From: Terriglobus sp. TAA 43
GTDB lineage: Bacteria; Acidobacteriota; Terriglobia; Terriglobales; Acidobacteriaceae
DNA length: 64,000 bases
Assembly (NCBI RefSeq): GCF_000800015.1
Contig: NZ_JUGR01000004.1
Location: 124,001 to 188,000 of the forward strand
Reading direction: 5' to 3'
Shown: positions 16,998-26,157 of the stretch, piece after piece
Layout of the letters: the number at the start of each line of letters is the position of its first letter
Position numbering within the stretch: the first letter of the stretch is position 1
The notes under the pieces: model-generated
Databases searched by the model: none
Seen by the model: only the letters and a program-made list of their open reading frames with translations
What the model was told of the DNA's origin: nothing
Position numbers and translations under genes: made by a program

Positions 16998-19900
16998 TTA
17001 GAAATCGAAGCGCGCACCCAATTGAATCTGTCGACTCGGTGTGAGCGTTGTCGTAATGGTACCGGCGCTGGCCATAGGAATCTCGCACGGAGCACCCATG
17101 ATCTTTGCTGTTGTCGGCGTCGCATTGAGGCAGGTACTCATGTTTGTTGCTGCTGAAGTAGGCGTACTGGTAAAGACATTGCGCTGGCTTGGAATACCGA
17201 AGTTAGGCCGATTGGGCAGATTGAAGACTTCAGCGCGAAGCTGTAGTCGAGCGCGACTACCGAACGAGAAATTCTTCGCAAGAGCCGCGTCAAACGAAAC
17301 CAGTCCCGGGCCGATCAGCGTATTTCTTCCCAGGTTTCCATAGGACCCTGAGGGCTTCAATCCATAGTTTGTGGGCGCTATAGCGAACGCACTCGGGTCG
17401 AAATATTGGACTGGGCCACCCTTTACCGGGTTGGAACTGCGACCGGGAACCAGGTCTGGCCGCAGTGGCGAAGGGCCAGTTCCAAAGTTTGCGCCTGCGC
17501 TGTCATAGCTGATCAATGCAGAGAACGGTGCACCCGAGGCAAGAATACCAATGGCGTTGAACTGCCAACCCTCTGCAATCGCACGTGGCCCACGGAAGAA
17601 GCGCGGCAGGTTTGCAGTCAGGAACGTCGAAGAGTAGTTGCGAAGATCGTAGTTGCTAAGGCCCTTCTCCGCAGCCAGCGAATCCGGATCCTGCGGCACA
17701 TCGTTCTCAGAACCTTGTGCCGTTACTAGCGAACTGGTGTCGAGGCTCTTGCCCCAGATGTAGGTCGAGCGTAGCTGCAGAATGTCGCGCCACTGCCATG
17801 CCAACACTGCCTGCAACGCGTTGTAGCTTGAGAGACCGTTGGTTGCCTTATAGCGAATGGCGGTGAAGTTCGGATTGCGTACCGGAGTGCCAACCGGGAA
17901 AAACTTGCGCCCGTTCACGTAGGTCGGCAGCGACTGGTTCTCGTCCACAGCGCGTTGATCGTGTACGCCGCGATTGGCGTCGTAAGCCAGTGTGAACGAC
18001 AGCCCGCGGTGCAGTTGTTGTTGCACGCTCAGGTTCCACTGCATCACGTAAGGCGCTGCAGGGTTGTACTGCACCACGTCAATGCGACCCAGCTTGTAGT
18101 TGTTTGCGGTGACGTTAATTTTGGGGAAGGTGGGCGGAGAGACCGTGGCCACCGTAAAGAACGGAGGCTGACGGCTGCCTGCATTCAGGTAGAAGTCCGT
18201 CCACAACGGATCAAAGTACACGCCAAACGCGCCGCGAATGCTGGTGTTTTTCTCGCCCGGTACATAAGCGAAACCAACGCGCGGCGCGAAGTTCAGCTTC
18301 GACGGATCGGTGTACATGGGGCCAAGCGTGTCGGCCGTATCGTGCAGTACATCGCGCACGGTCGCCTGCAATCCGTTCACTTCGTTGGGAACGCTAGTGT
18401 GTTCGTAACGAATGCCGCCGGTCAGCGTAAGTGCGTCGTTCGCACGCCATGTATCGCTTACGTAAGCCGCATCCATGTGTTGCCGCCACTCGCGCTGCGG
18501 ATTCGATCCTGGCAAAGCAACCTCAACGCTCGACGCTGTCCCCGCCATGAAATTTGCAACAGACGTGAACTGGTAGAACCCATTCTGGCTCTGCGCAGCT
18601 TCCTGCGGGAAGATGATCTGCTGCTCGTCGACACCAAACGACAGCGTATGGCGGCCAATCGTCCACGTCAGATCATCCGCACCCTGGAACAGGTTCAGTT
18701 GGTTCACATTCGGACCAAAGCGCATGGGCCCAATCATCGCCAAACCAGTCACGCTGATGGAACCAAACGGCCGTCCCGCGACGAAAGACAGCGAATCCGG
18801 AATGTCCTTAATCAGCGTGTATTCCAGCGTGTAATACGAACGGTTGTAAGCAACACGTGCTTCGTTCACCAGATGGTCATTGAAGCTATGCGTCGTCTGG
18901 GCCGTCAGGTACTGCGTGCGCGACCGATTGTGCGCCTGCGAAATCTGCAGCGAATCCGGCGTGTAAGCATTCGCATTATCGAACTGGAAGCGTGCAAACC
19001 AGCTCGTCCGTTCGGAGTGCTGATGATCGTAACGCAACACGAAAAAATCTTCCGTGGTGCTATTCGTATTCGTGGTCTTGAAATACCCCGTGCCATCGTT
19101 GAAGAGCGTGCTGTTTGGCGAAGGGATAATACTAAGGAATGGCTGGACACTGGCCACGGCGGTCGCACGCGCCGTTGCATTCGGCACCAGTGCGCTGGTG
19201 GTCACACCCAGGCTCTGCCGCAAACCCTCATAGTTGCCAAAATAAAAATCGCGCTTCGAGATAGGACCACCCAGCGCGCCACCAAACTGATTGCGGCTGA
19301 AAGCCGGGATAGGCAACGAAGCGGAGTCGAAATAATTCTTCGCATCCATCGCGGAGTTGCGAACAAACTCAAATGCGCTGCCATGAAGCTGCGATGTTCC
19401 ACTACGCGTAATCTCGTCAATCACGCCGCCGCCGGTGCGACCAAACTCCGCACCATAGCCGCTCACCAACACACGGAACTGCCCCACCGAATCCACACCC
19501 AGGATGGTGCCGCTCGCCCCGCCCGGCGTGTTGTTATAGGCATCGTTCACATCGGTGCCATCCAGCAGGAACGCCACCTGGTTCGTACGACGTCCAGAAA
19601 TGCTGATCTGCTTGCCCAACCCCTGTGAATCCGGATTCAAACGCCGAGACATCACCACGCCGGGTGACAAGTAAGCAAGCTGCGTAACATCGCGCCCATT
19701 CAGCGGCAATTCACGAATCGCACGCGGCCCAGTCACCGTCGAAAGCGACGCATCTTCGCGTTCAATCTCCGTCTCCGGCGCCGTCTGCACCTGCACACTC
19801 GTGGAGGCCTCCACGCGCAACGCAGCATCCAGCGCAGCGTGTTGTCCCACAGTCAGCGTCAGCTTCTGCTCCGTGGGCGCAAAACCCGCAGACGTAATCT

Positions 19901-20177
19901 GCACCACATAGTCGCCCGGCGCAATCTGCGGAATCACATAAACGCCGGTGCTATTGCTGTCCACCGTACGCACCGTGCCGCGGTTGGCATCGGTCAGCGT
20001 CACATGCGCTCCGGGAACAACGGCACCCGTCTGGTCATGAACAATGCCGGACAGCGAAGCATTCGCGCCCTGTGCCATGGCAGCGCCGGGCAGCAGAACG
20101 TACGCAAGCGCCATCGCAGGCGCGCTCAAGCCACGCGCACGGGCGGGCAGAAATCTCTCATTGCTAAACAAGCGCAT
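16998..20177 (-). CDS. Oar-like TonB-dependent outer-membrane receptor with carboxypeptidase-regulatory domain
   Basis: A 1059-residue outer-membrane receptor for an unknown ligand, probably a glycan or peptide. A signal peptide ends near AAMAQ (about residue 36). A CarboxypepD_reg-like beta domain follows at about 42-125 (SGIVHDQTGAVVPGAHVTL). The plug has ELPLNGRDVTQLAYLSPGVV near residue 155, a motif frequent in acidobacterial Oar proteins. The beta-barrel runs from about 270 and ends in aromatic LGARFDF, as expected for outer-membrane insertion. The ATG at 20177 is preferred to TTG 20222. No tonB-exbB-exbD genes are nearby. Confidence 0.93.
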   Translation of the reverse strand: MRLFSNERFLPARARGLSAPAMALAYVLLPGAAMAQGANASLSGIVHDQTGAVVPGAHVTLTDANRGTVRTVDSNSTGVYVIPQIAPGDYVVQITSAGFAPTEQKLTLTVGQHAALDAALRVEASTSVQVQTAPETEIEREDASLSTVTGPRAIRELPLNGRDVTQLAYLSPGVVMSRRLNPDSQGLGKQISISGRRTNQVAFLLDGTDVNDAYNNTPGGASGTILGVDSVGQFRVLVSGYGAEFGRTGGGVIDEITRSGTSQLHGSAFEFVRNSAMDAKNYFDSASLPIPAFSRNQFGGALGGPISKRDFYFGNYEGLRQSLGVTTSALVPNATARATAVASVQPFLSIIPSPNSTLFNDGTGYFKTTNTNSTTEDFFVLRYDHQHSERTSWFARFQFDNANAYTPDSLQISQAHNRSRTQYLTAQTTHSFNDHLVNEARVAYNRSYYTLEYTLIKDIPDSLSFVAGRPFGSISVTGLAMIGPMRFGPNVNQLNLFQGADDLTWTIGRHTLSFGVDEQQIIFPQEAAQSQNGFYQFTSVANFMAGTASSVEVALPGSNPQREWRQHMDAAYVSDTWRANDALTLTGGIRYEHTSVPNEVNGLQATVRDVLHDTADTLGPMYTDPSKLNFAPRVGFAYVPGEKNTSIRGAFGVYFDPLWTDFYLNAGSRQPPFFTVATVSPPTFPKINVTANNYKLGRIDVVQYNPAAPYVMQWNLSVQQQLHRGLSFTLAYDANRGVHDQRAVDENQSLPTYVNGRKFFPVGTPVRNPNFTAIRYKATNGLSSYNALQAVLAWQWRDILQLRSTYIWGKSLDTSSLVTAQGSENDVPQDPDSLAAEKGLSNYDLRNYSSTFLTANLPRFFRGPRAIAEGWQFNAIGILASGAPFSALISYDSAGANFGTGPSPLRPDLVPGRSSNPVKGGPVQYFDPSAFAIAPTNYGLKPSGSYGNLGRNTLIGPGLVSFDAALAKNFSFGSRARLQLRAEVFNLPNRPNFGIPSQRNVFTSTPTSAATNMSTCLNATPTTAKIMGAPCEIPMASAGTITTTLTPSRQIQLGARFDF

Positions 20178-20227
20178 GGTATGCCGATTGGACGGTATTG
20201 GAGCCCGAAAGGACTCGCGCAATTATG

Positions 20228-21007
20228 CTACGGATTCCGACGGTGAATTGTCACGGCATTCGCTTGGTCAATGGACGTCAGCAGCAAAGAAGAGACATTC
20301 ACATGCGCAGGCCGCGTAACAGCCCACACAATCGCATCCGCCACGTCGTCGGGCGACAGCGGCGTGGTGTTCGCATACACCTTGGCTGCGCGCTCTTTAT
20401 CGCCGCCAAACCGCACTTCGCTGAATCGTGTCTCCACCATGCCGGGGTCAACGCTGGTCACACGCACCGCCGTCCCCATCAGGTCGATGCGGATGCCCTC
20501 TGACAAAATCTTCTCCGCCGCCTTGGTCGCGCAATACACGCTGCCACCCGCATAGGCCGTCCATCCAGCCGTCGACCCAAGATTCACCACGTGCCCGCGA
20601 TTGCGCTCCACCATGCCCGGCAGAATCGCGCGCGTCACATACAGCAAGCCCTTGGTGTTCGTGTCGATCATCTCTTCCCAGTTGTCGATGTCGTCCAGAT
20701 AAAACTTGTCCATGCCACGAGCCAATCCAGCGTTATTCACCAGGATGTCAACCGCGCGCCATGCTTCAGGAAGATTCGCAATCGCATCGGCAACGGCAGC
20801 GCGATCGCGCACGTCCAGAGCTAACGTATGCACCGCAGACGCTCCAGCCTGCAAGAACTCATCACGCGTCGCATTCAACGCATCGGTGCTGCGTGCACAC
20901 AGCAACAGCTTTGCGCCTTCTTTTGCCAATGCCAGTGCTGTTGATTTCCCAATGCCCGCGCTGGCGCCCGTAACAAATGCAATGCGATCACGAATGCTGA
21001 TTCCCAT
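20228..21007 (-). CDS. Short-chain dehydrogenase/reductase (YdfG-like)
   Basis: A 259-residue classical SDR using NAD(P)(H). Visible are the cofactor motif TGASAGIG near residue 12, NNAG near 88, the catalytic Ser in LGSTAGW and the YxxxK pair in YCATK near 158. The overall sequence resembles the 3-hydroxy acid/serine dehydrogenase YdfG group (LARGMDKFYLDD, DPGMVETRFSEVRF). It ends 50 nt before the receptor start on the same strand. The start could be 21007 or 21013; no SD decides. Confidence 0.87.
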   Translation of the reverse strand: MGISIRDRIAFVTGASAGIGKSTALALAKEGAKLLLCARSTDALNATRDEFLQAGASAVHTLALDVRDRAAVADAIANLPEAWRAVDILVNNAGLARGMDKFYLDDIDNWEEMIDTNTKGLLYVTRAILPGMVERNRGHVVNLGSTAGWTAYAGGSVYCATKAAEKILSEGIRIDLMGTAVRVTSVDPGMVETRFSEVRFGGDKERAAKVYANTTPLSPDDVADAIVWAVTRPAHVNVSSLLLTSIDQANAVTIHRRNP

Positions 21008-21108
21008 AAACATCAGTAGACCAGACCGTTCACGCATATGTCATCGCAGACAAAAGAAAAAGGCAGCGCTTTCACGCAGCCCTTTCCTTCCTCCAACAAC
21101 CTTGTTAC

Positions 21109-22710
21109 TTACTGGCCGACGGTCGGTTCCGCCTGCGTCTTCACGCCAATCGAAGGCCCTGAAACCACCATCTCCACACGGCGATTCTGTGCTCGACCTG
21201 AAGCACTCGCATTGTCCGCAACAGGATTTGACTTACCAAATCCAAGCGACGAGACATTGGTCGGGCTCACGCCATTGTTCACCAGGAACGCCTGCGTGGA
21301 GTTCGCACGATCCTCACTCAACTTCAGGTTGTAGGCATCGCCACCAATCGCGTCGGTGTAGCCCTCAATCTGCAGTTTCAGGTCAGGATACTGCTGCAGA
21401 ATTGCAGACACCTTCGCCAACGAAATCTGCGCGTTCTGCTTCAGCGAACTCTTGCCGGTATCGAACAGCACATCACCCAGAGTTACAACCAAGCCACGCG
21501 CCGTTTCCTGCGTTGCCAGCACTGCGTTCAGCTGCGCGCGCAGCTTCTCACGCATTGCCACTACGTCTTGCCGAGCAGCATCTGCCTGAGCCTTTGCGGC
21601 TGCAGCGGCTGCATCTGCATTAGCTGCATTGGCTTCAGCACGAGCGCGTTCCGCAGCTTCGCGATCAGCCGCTGCACGCGCACGTTCTGCATCCAGTGCC
21701 TGTTGCTGTGCTGCCAGTTGTGACGCGGCTGCCTGTGCCTGCGCATCCTTGCGCGCATTCACTTCAGCAATCTGGCGTTCGGTTTCCTTCTTGCGCAACG
21801 TTGAGATACGGGCGTCCTCCGAACGCTGCACCGCCTCTCGCGCCATGGTGATTTCCATCTTTTCATCGCGATGCTTATTCATATCCATGGCATCCGCGTT
21901 GTCCAGATTCGTCTTCACCTGCGCCATGATGTCTGACGCATACTTATCCGCTCCCGCCAGCATCGCGATCTGATAAGCGTTGTGTGCTTCGTACAGTTCC
22001 AGCGGGCTGTGCTCATCACGCGTAATCGGACGGAACACAGTCTTCGCACCATCCGTCTGTGCATACAGGCCCTTCGGCAGCAGCGTGTAGTGCGCATCCA
22101 CATGCTCAATCACACCGTTGGTCTTACCTTCCACCACGTGGTTCTCCATCACAACCACATCGCTCGGAACCTTTACAGCAAAGTAAGGTTCAGCGGTAAT
22201 GATCAAACCAAACGATTGCAGCGGAACAGTAACATTCATCTTCACGCGCTGGTTGCCGCCTGCGGGAAGAACTTCACCTAAGTTCGTCGGGGCGCCATCA
22301 GGAGTAATTGCCCACAGAACATAGGTCAGGTATTCCTGGCCGAAGCCATTGGCCGGCGGCAGATGGTCAACATCCAGGTCAACAGTGATACGACCCTTGT
22401 CGCTGTTCACCTTTGCATTGCCCTTGGCGCCTGCCAACAGGGCAGTGCCGTTCATGTCCAGTTTGGTATCGCCGCTGCGGTGCTTATAGTTCACCGCGTC
22501 CAGATTGCGCTTCACCACGTTCACGCGATACAGCGGTTGTCCGTTCAATTCGCCAACAGGACGTCCACCATTTTGAATGCCCGTGCGTGCCGTTTGCGGG
22601 TCCGCCGTGGGATTCAACTCTTGCGCGTGTGCGAACACACCGCACGCCAGAACACTGGAAAGAATAGCAACTGCACCAACCCGCACCGATTTGTATCCGT
22701 CGCGTTTCAT
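21109..22710 (-). CDS. OmpA-family protein with coiled-coil linker
   Basis: A 533-residue exported protein that likely ties the outer membrane to peptidoglycan. A signal peptide ends at FAHAQ (about residue 30). Residues 60-290 form a domain of unknown type. A long Ala/Glu/Arg-rich predicted coiled coil follows at about 300-390, then a C-terminal OmpA/MotB domain with LFDTGKSSLKQNAQ, IEGYTDAIGGDAYNLKLSEDR and GRAQNRRVEM. The ATG at 22710 has GAGGAGA at 22714-22720, so the 17 upstream codons are excluded. It sits 210 nt downstream of gpsA. Confidence 0.88.
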   Translation of the reverse strand: MKRDGYKSVRVGAVAILSSVLACGVFAHAQELNPTADPQTARTGIQNGGRPVGELNGQPLYRVNVVKRNLDAVNYKHRSGDTKLDMNGTALLAGAKGNAKVNSDKGRITVDLDVDHLPPANGFGQEYLTYVLWAITPDGAPTNLGEVLPAGGNQRVKMNVTVPLQSFGLIITAEPYFAVKVPSDVVVMENHVVEGKTNGVIEHVDAHYTLLPKGLYAQTDGAKTVFRPITRDEHSPLELYEAHNAYQIAMLAGADKYASDIMAQVKTNLDNADAMDMNKHRDEKMEITMAREAVQRSEDARISTLRKKETERQIAEVNARKDAQAQAAASQLAAQQQALDAERARAAADREAAERARAEANAANADAAAAAAKAQADAARQDVVAMREKLRAQLNAVLATQETARGLVVTLGDVLFDTGKSSLKQNAQISLAKVSAILQQYPDLKLQIEGYTDAIGGDAYNLKLSEDRANSTQAFLVNNGVSPTNVSSLGFGKSNPVADNASASGRAQNRRVEMVVSGPSIGVKTQAEPTVGQ

Positions 22711-22826
22711 GATTCTCCTCTGGGAACGTCGTCGCCGTCGCGTATGTTCAGCAACAGGCATTCGTCCCGCTCATGGCATGAAGAGATGCGGTGGATAACT
22801 TCTAAGTGGTCTAAAAAATACGGAAA

Positions 22827-22857
22827 AGTATAAGTTGGCCGCGACGATAATTTTCAA
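22827..22857 (-). promoter_or_regulatory. Candidate promoter of the OmpA-family gene
   Basis: On the minus strand TTGAAA (22857-22852) is followed after 19 nt by TATACT (22832-22827), about 115 nt before the start codon. The spacer is a little long. The 5' leader would contain a small GC-poor segment with no recognised motif. Confidence 0.4.
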
Positions 22858-22920
22858 GCCATGGTTGCCCATGACTTAGAAAGTCGTTATGTGGCGCTGA
22901 TATTTTGATAGCTCGAAAAT

Positions 22921-23913
22921 TTATTCGCTCTTACCGGGACGCGTCATCAGAATGCGAATCGCTTCCTGCGGCGAACGGTCTTCATGCAGAATCGCATGCA
23001 TCTCGCGGGTAATCGGCATCTCAATCCCAAGGCGTGCAGCCAGGCCCAGCGTTGCGCCTGTGCAACGCACACCTTCTGCAACCTTGCCGTTCAATCCCGC
23101 AATAATCTCAGGCAGTTTCTTGCCCTTGCCAAGCTCCACACCTACGGTGCGGTTTCTGGAAAGAGAACCAGTGCAGGTAAGAACAAGGTCGCCATAGCCT
23201 GCAAGACCAGCCATGGTTTCAGGCTTTGCCCCGGATGCAACCGCAAGCCGAGTCATCTCTGCCATGCCGCGCGTGATCAGTGCTGCTGCTGCGTTGCTGC
23301 CAAGCTCAAGTCCTGCCACCACACCTGCTGCAAGTGCGATCACGTTCTTTAACGCGCCGCCAAGCTCAACACCCGTTACATCATCGTTCACGTAAACGCG
23401 AAGAGAGTCAGAAGAAAAATCACGTTGCAGTTGCTGCGCGGCTTCGGTGTCCGTCGACGCAAGTACGATCGCAGTCGGCAACGCTGCTGCAACTTCCTTT
23501 GCAAACGAAGGTCCGCCAAGCGTGGCAAAACGCACAGGCGACATTGCCGCCACAACTTCACTCATACGGAGAAACGTCGCGTTCTCCAATCCCTTTGAAG
23601 CAGAGACGAAAATGTGATTCTCACGCAGCACTGGTGCAATGGCGCGCACCGTATCGCCCAAAAATTCTGAAGGAGTAACGCAGAGCAGAATGTCATGCTC
23701 TCGAGCCGTCTGCAGCAGGTCCTTGGAGATGCGAAGATCTTCTGGCAGAGCATAGCCTGGAAGGAACTGCTTGTTCTCGCGCGTTGCAATCATCGCATCC
23801 ACATGCGCGGGCGTATGCGCCCACAGTGTCAGCTCATGCTTCTTTTGGCGCGCCAACGACAGGGCCAGCGCAGTACCCCACGCACCCGCTCCCAGAATTG
23901 CAATCCTGCTCAT
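22921..23913 (-). CDS. gpsA: NAD(P)-dependent glycerol-3-phosphate dehydrogenase
   Basis: Makes sn-glycerol 3-phosphate for phospholipids by reducing dihydroxyacetone phosphate. The Rossmann motif GAGAWGTALA is at residues 7-16. The catalytic Lys lies in GALKNVIALAAG, with GLAGYGDLVLTCTG and SRNRTVG farther on. The length of 330 is normal. The ATG at 23913 overlaps the plsY stop (ATGA) and has AAGGAAG upstream; the long in-frame extension over plsY is a shadow. Together with plsY it supplies both substrate and first acylation. Confidence 0.95.
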   Translation of the reverse strand: MSRIAILGAGAWGTALALSLARQKKHELTLWAHTPAHVDAMIATRENKQFLPGYALPEDLRISKDLLQTAREHDILLCVTPSEFLGDTVRAIAPVLRENHIFVSASKGLENATFLRMSEVVAAMSPVRFATLGGPSFAKEVAAALPTAIVLASTDTEAAQQLQRDFSSDSLRVYVNDDVTGVELGGALKNVIALAAGVVAGLELGSNAAAALITRGMAEMTRLAVASGAKPETMAGLAGYGDLVLTCTGSLSRNRTVGVELGKGKKLPEIIAGLNGKVAEGVRCTGATLGLAARLGIEMPITREMHAILHEDRSPQEAIRILMTRPGKSE

Positions 23914-24545
23914 GCTTCCTTTTTCTTTGCTCCGAATTTGGGTTCGGTGCGGTTCAGCAGACGCGAGATATTCGCGTGATGTTTCACAATGACCAGCAAC
24001 GGAATCGCGATGTAGACAAGGTCCACAACGATCTGGTGTCGCCAGTCGAAGACGATGCAAAGCACAGCAAGTCCCACAGCGGAGATGACGGATGCGAGCG
24101 ACACGTACTTCGTCAGTGCGAAGACAATGGCGAAGATCACCACGGCAGCCAGCGTCTCGGAAGGCATCAGGTAAAGGAATACGCCCAGCGCCGTGGCAAC
24201 ACCTTTGCCGCCCTTGAAGCCAAGCCACACCGTGTACATGTGGCCAAGCACGGCGAACAGCCCAGCCATCGCTTCCAGGTCATAGCCGCTCGGGAATCCG
24301 ATGCGTTGCGCCATGTGCCACGCGAACGCAACGGCAACAAAACCCTTCAGTGCATCCAGCACCAGCGTTGCAATGCCCAGTCCCTTGCCGCCGGACCGCG
24401 CCACGTTGGTCGCACCAATGTTGCCGGACCCGGTAGCGCGAACATCTTCATTCTTGAAGAAGCGGACAAGCAGGTAGCCCGTGGGAATCGACCCCAACAA
24501 ATAGGCAACCAGCAACGTAATAATCCAGATCAGGGTCGGTGTCAT
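23910..24545 (-). CDS. plsY: Acyl-phosphate glycerol-3-phosphate acyltransferase
   Basis: Integral inner-membrane enzyme that acylates glycerol 3-phosphate with acyl phosphate. It has 211 residues and five to seven TM helices. The three PlsY motifs are seen: LLGSIPTGYLL near residue 17, GSGNIGATNVAR near 39, and GHMYTVWLGFKGGKGVAT near 101. It is translationally coupled to gpsA. The promoter should lie in the 80 nt between its start and the repeat element at 24629. Confidence 0.95.
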   Translation of the reverse strand: MTPTLIWIITLLVAYLLGSIPTGYLLVRFFKNEDVRATGSGNIGATNVARSGGKGLGIATLVLDALKGFVAVAFAWHMAQRIGFPSGYDLEAMAGLFAVLGHMYTVWLGFKGGKGVATALGVFLYLMPSETLAAVVIFAIVFALTKYVSLASVISAVGLAVLCIVFDWRHQIVVDLVYIAIPLLVIVKHHANISRLLNRTEPKFGAKKKEA

Positions 24546-24628
24546 GACTCGGTAGAGTGTAGCAAGTCAGACCCAGGAACAGACGGTTCCACAGGGAAGC
24601 GGCATCCCGCGTTAATCCCCTTCATGCG

Positions 24629-24884
24629 GAAAACCTGTCAAGCCCCCAACTCTCTCAAACCCAACAAACCAAAAGAAATAGAGCTGGCAGGTTATTTCCT
24701 TCAACTCACTACAATTGAAGTAAGGGGCTGTCCTCGCTTGCCTCTTGCCTCAAGCGCGTCAAGTTAAGTCCTTTAGAAAGACGATTTTGGCTCTAACCCC
24801 AATGGGCTGACGATTTTAGAGACACCCCGGCCATAACCCCAATAGAAAGACGATTTTAGAGAAACGGGGGAGGGGGGTACCCCC
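24629..24884 (+). repeat. Intergenic repeat element, left copy (256 bp)
   Basis: This stretch without genes holds a structured element that recurs inverted at 30976-31229. It begins GAAAACCTGTCAAGCC, contains a TACAAT box at 24710-24715, then three ACGATTTT modules starting at 24781, 24810 and 24850, two of them after TAACCCCAAT. It ends with a G-run and GGGGGTACCCCC (24873-24884), directly next to the cinA stop codon. No open reading frame of note lies in it. Nothing else is seen between plsY and the element. Confidence 0.85.
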
Positions 24885-26156
24885 TTACGAGAGCAATTTC
24901 TGCCGCAGCATCACCAGTGCATATTGCGAGGCAAACCAGCGAACGCGCTCACGGTCGCCGCTCAGGTTCAACTCGCGCACTTGCGTACCTTCCGCATCGG
25001 CCAGTGCAATGTAGACACGGCCAACAGGCTTGTTCAACGTAGCTCCGCCAGGCCCGGCAATACCGGTCACACCAATCGCCAGATCAGACCCAATGCGGGC
25101 GCGAATGCCTTCCGCCATCGCCCTCGCAACTGGATCGCTCACTGCACCATGCTTCTGGATCAGTTCCTTCGGCACATCCGCAAACAGTGTCTTCAACTCA
25201 TCGGAGTACACAACGGCGCCACCAAGGAACGACCGTGACGATCCGGAAACAGCAGTGAGCCGTTCCGCAATCAGTCCACCAGTGCAGCTCTCTGCCGTGG
25301 ACAGCGTCAGGTGCCGCATACCCAGCATGAGCAGAACCACCTGCTCCAACGACTCACCGTCGGCAGAGAAGACGTAGTCCATCATCTCGTGCTCGCACTT
25401 GGACAGCACCTCGTCCACGCGCTCCTGCGCCTCTTCCAGAGTGGGCTTGGCGCACAGGAAGTGCAGTTGGATCTCGCCGCCTGTGCTCAGGATGGTGGTA
25501 CTTACATCGGGATAGGAAAGGTAGATGGGCGAAGTGCGTGCATCCACCTCACTCTCCGGCACCACCGCCATACGCAGCCAGCGATACGCAATGTGCAACC
25601 GCGGAATAACCTGCTGCAACCGCGGACGCACCTGCTCCACAAACATGGGCAGCAGCTCCTTCGGAGGCCCCGGCAACAAGGCAATGTACCGTGGCTTCCC
25701 CTCATACTCTGTGGCCACCCACTGACCCGGTGCCGTACCGTTGGGGTTAGGCAACAACTTAGCCCCATCGATCACATCAGCCTGTTTGAAGTTGATCTCC
25801 TGAATCACAAGACCGCGCTTGGCGAATCGCTGCTTCAGTCCTTCCACAACGGTCTCGTTGCGCGTCATGCCAACACCAAGCGCAGACGCTACAGCTTCAC
25901 GGGTGAGATCGTCCTCAGTTGGGCCAAGACCACCTGAGAACAACACAATGTCCGCGCGCGTAAGGGCGATCTTGGCCGCATCCACCAGATGCTGGAATGT
26001 ATCGCCAAGGATGGTCTTGAAGGCAACCGTGACACCAAGCTTGTTCAGCTCCGCAGTCATCGCGAGCGAGTTGGTGTCCTGTCGGTAAGGCGTGAGCATC
26101 TCGCTGCCCACAGCGATAATCTCCGCAATCATGCTGGGTGTTGGGTCGGTGGCCAT
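24885..26156 (-). CDS. cinA: CinA: competence-inducible protein with NMN amidohydrolase domain
   Basis: A 423-residue two-domain enzyme. The N-terminal MoaB-like domain (about 9-175) has GSEML, QDTNS and SGGLGPTEDDLT and is linked to ADP-ribose pyrophosphatase activity in the family. The C-terminal PncC domain (about 265-420) has AESCTGGLIAERLT and GVTGIAGPGG and deamidates nicotinamide mononucleotide for NAD recycling. The ATG at 26156 lies one base after the stop of the upstream gene, so coupling is likely; ATG 26132 is possible. It is the last gene of the rimO-to-cinA block. Confidence 0.94.
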   Translation of the reverse strand: MATDPTPSMIAEIIAVGSEMLTPYRQDTNSLAMTAELNKLGVTVAFKTILGDTFQHLVDAAKIALTRADIVLFSGGLGPTEDDLTREAVASALGVGMTRNETVVEGLKQRFAKRGLVIQEINFKQADVIDGAKLLPNPNGTAPGQWVATEYEGKPRYIALLPGPPKELLPMFVEQVRPRLQQVIPRLHIAYRWLRMAVVPESEVDARTSPIYLSYPDVSTTILSTGGEIQLHFLCAKPTLEEAQERVDEVLSKCEHEMMDYVFSADGESLEQVVLLMLGMRHLTLSTAESCTGGLIAERLTAVSGSSRSFLGGAVVYSDELKTLFADVPKELIQKHGAVSDPVARAMAEGIRARIGSDLAIGVTGIAGPGGATLNKPVGRVYIALADAEGTQVRELNLSGDRERVRWFASQYALVMLRQKLLS

Positions 26157-26157
26157 G

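Noticed and set aside
17955-19628. 557-residue open frame antisense to the TonB-dependent receptor
   Set aside because: Arg/Val-rich composition typical of antisense shadows, and the receptor is well supported.
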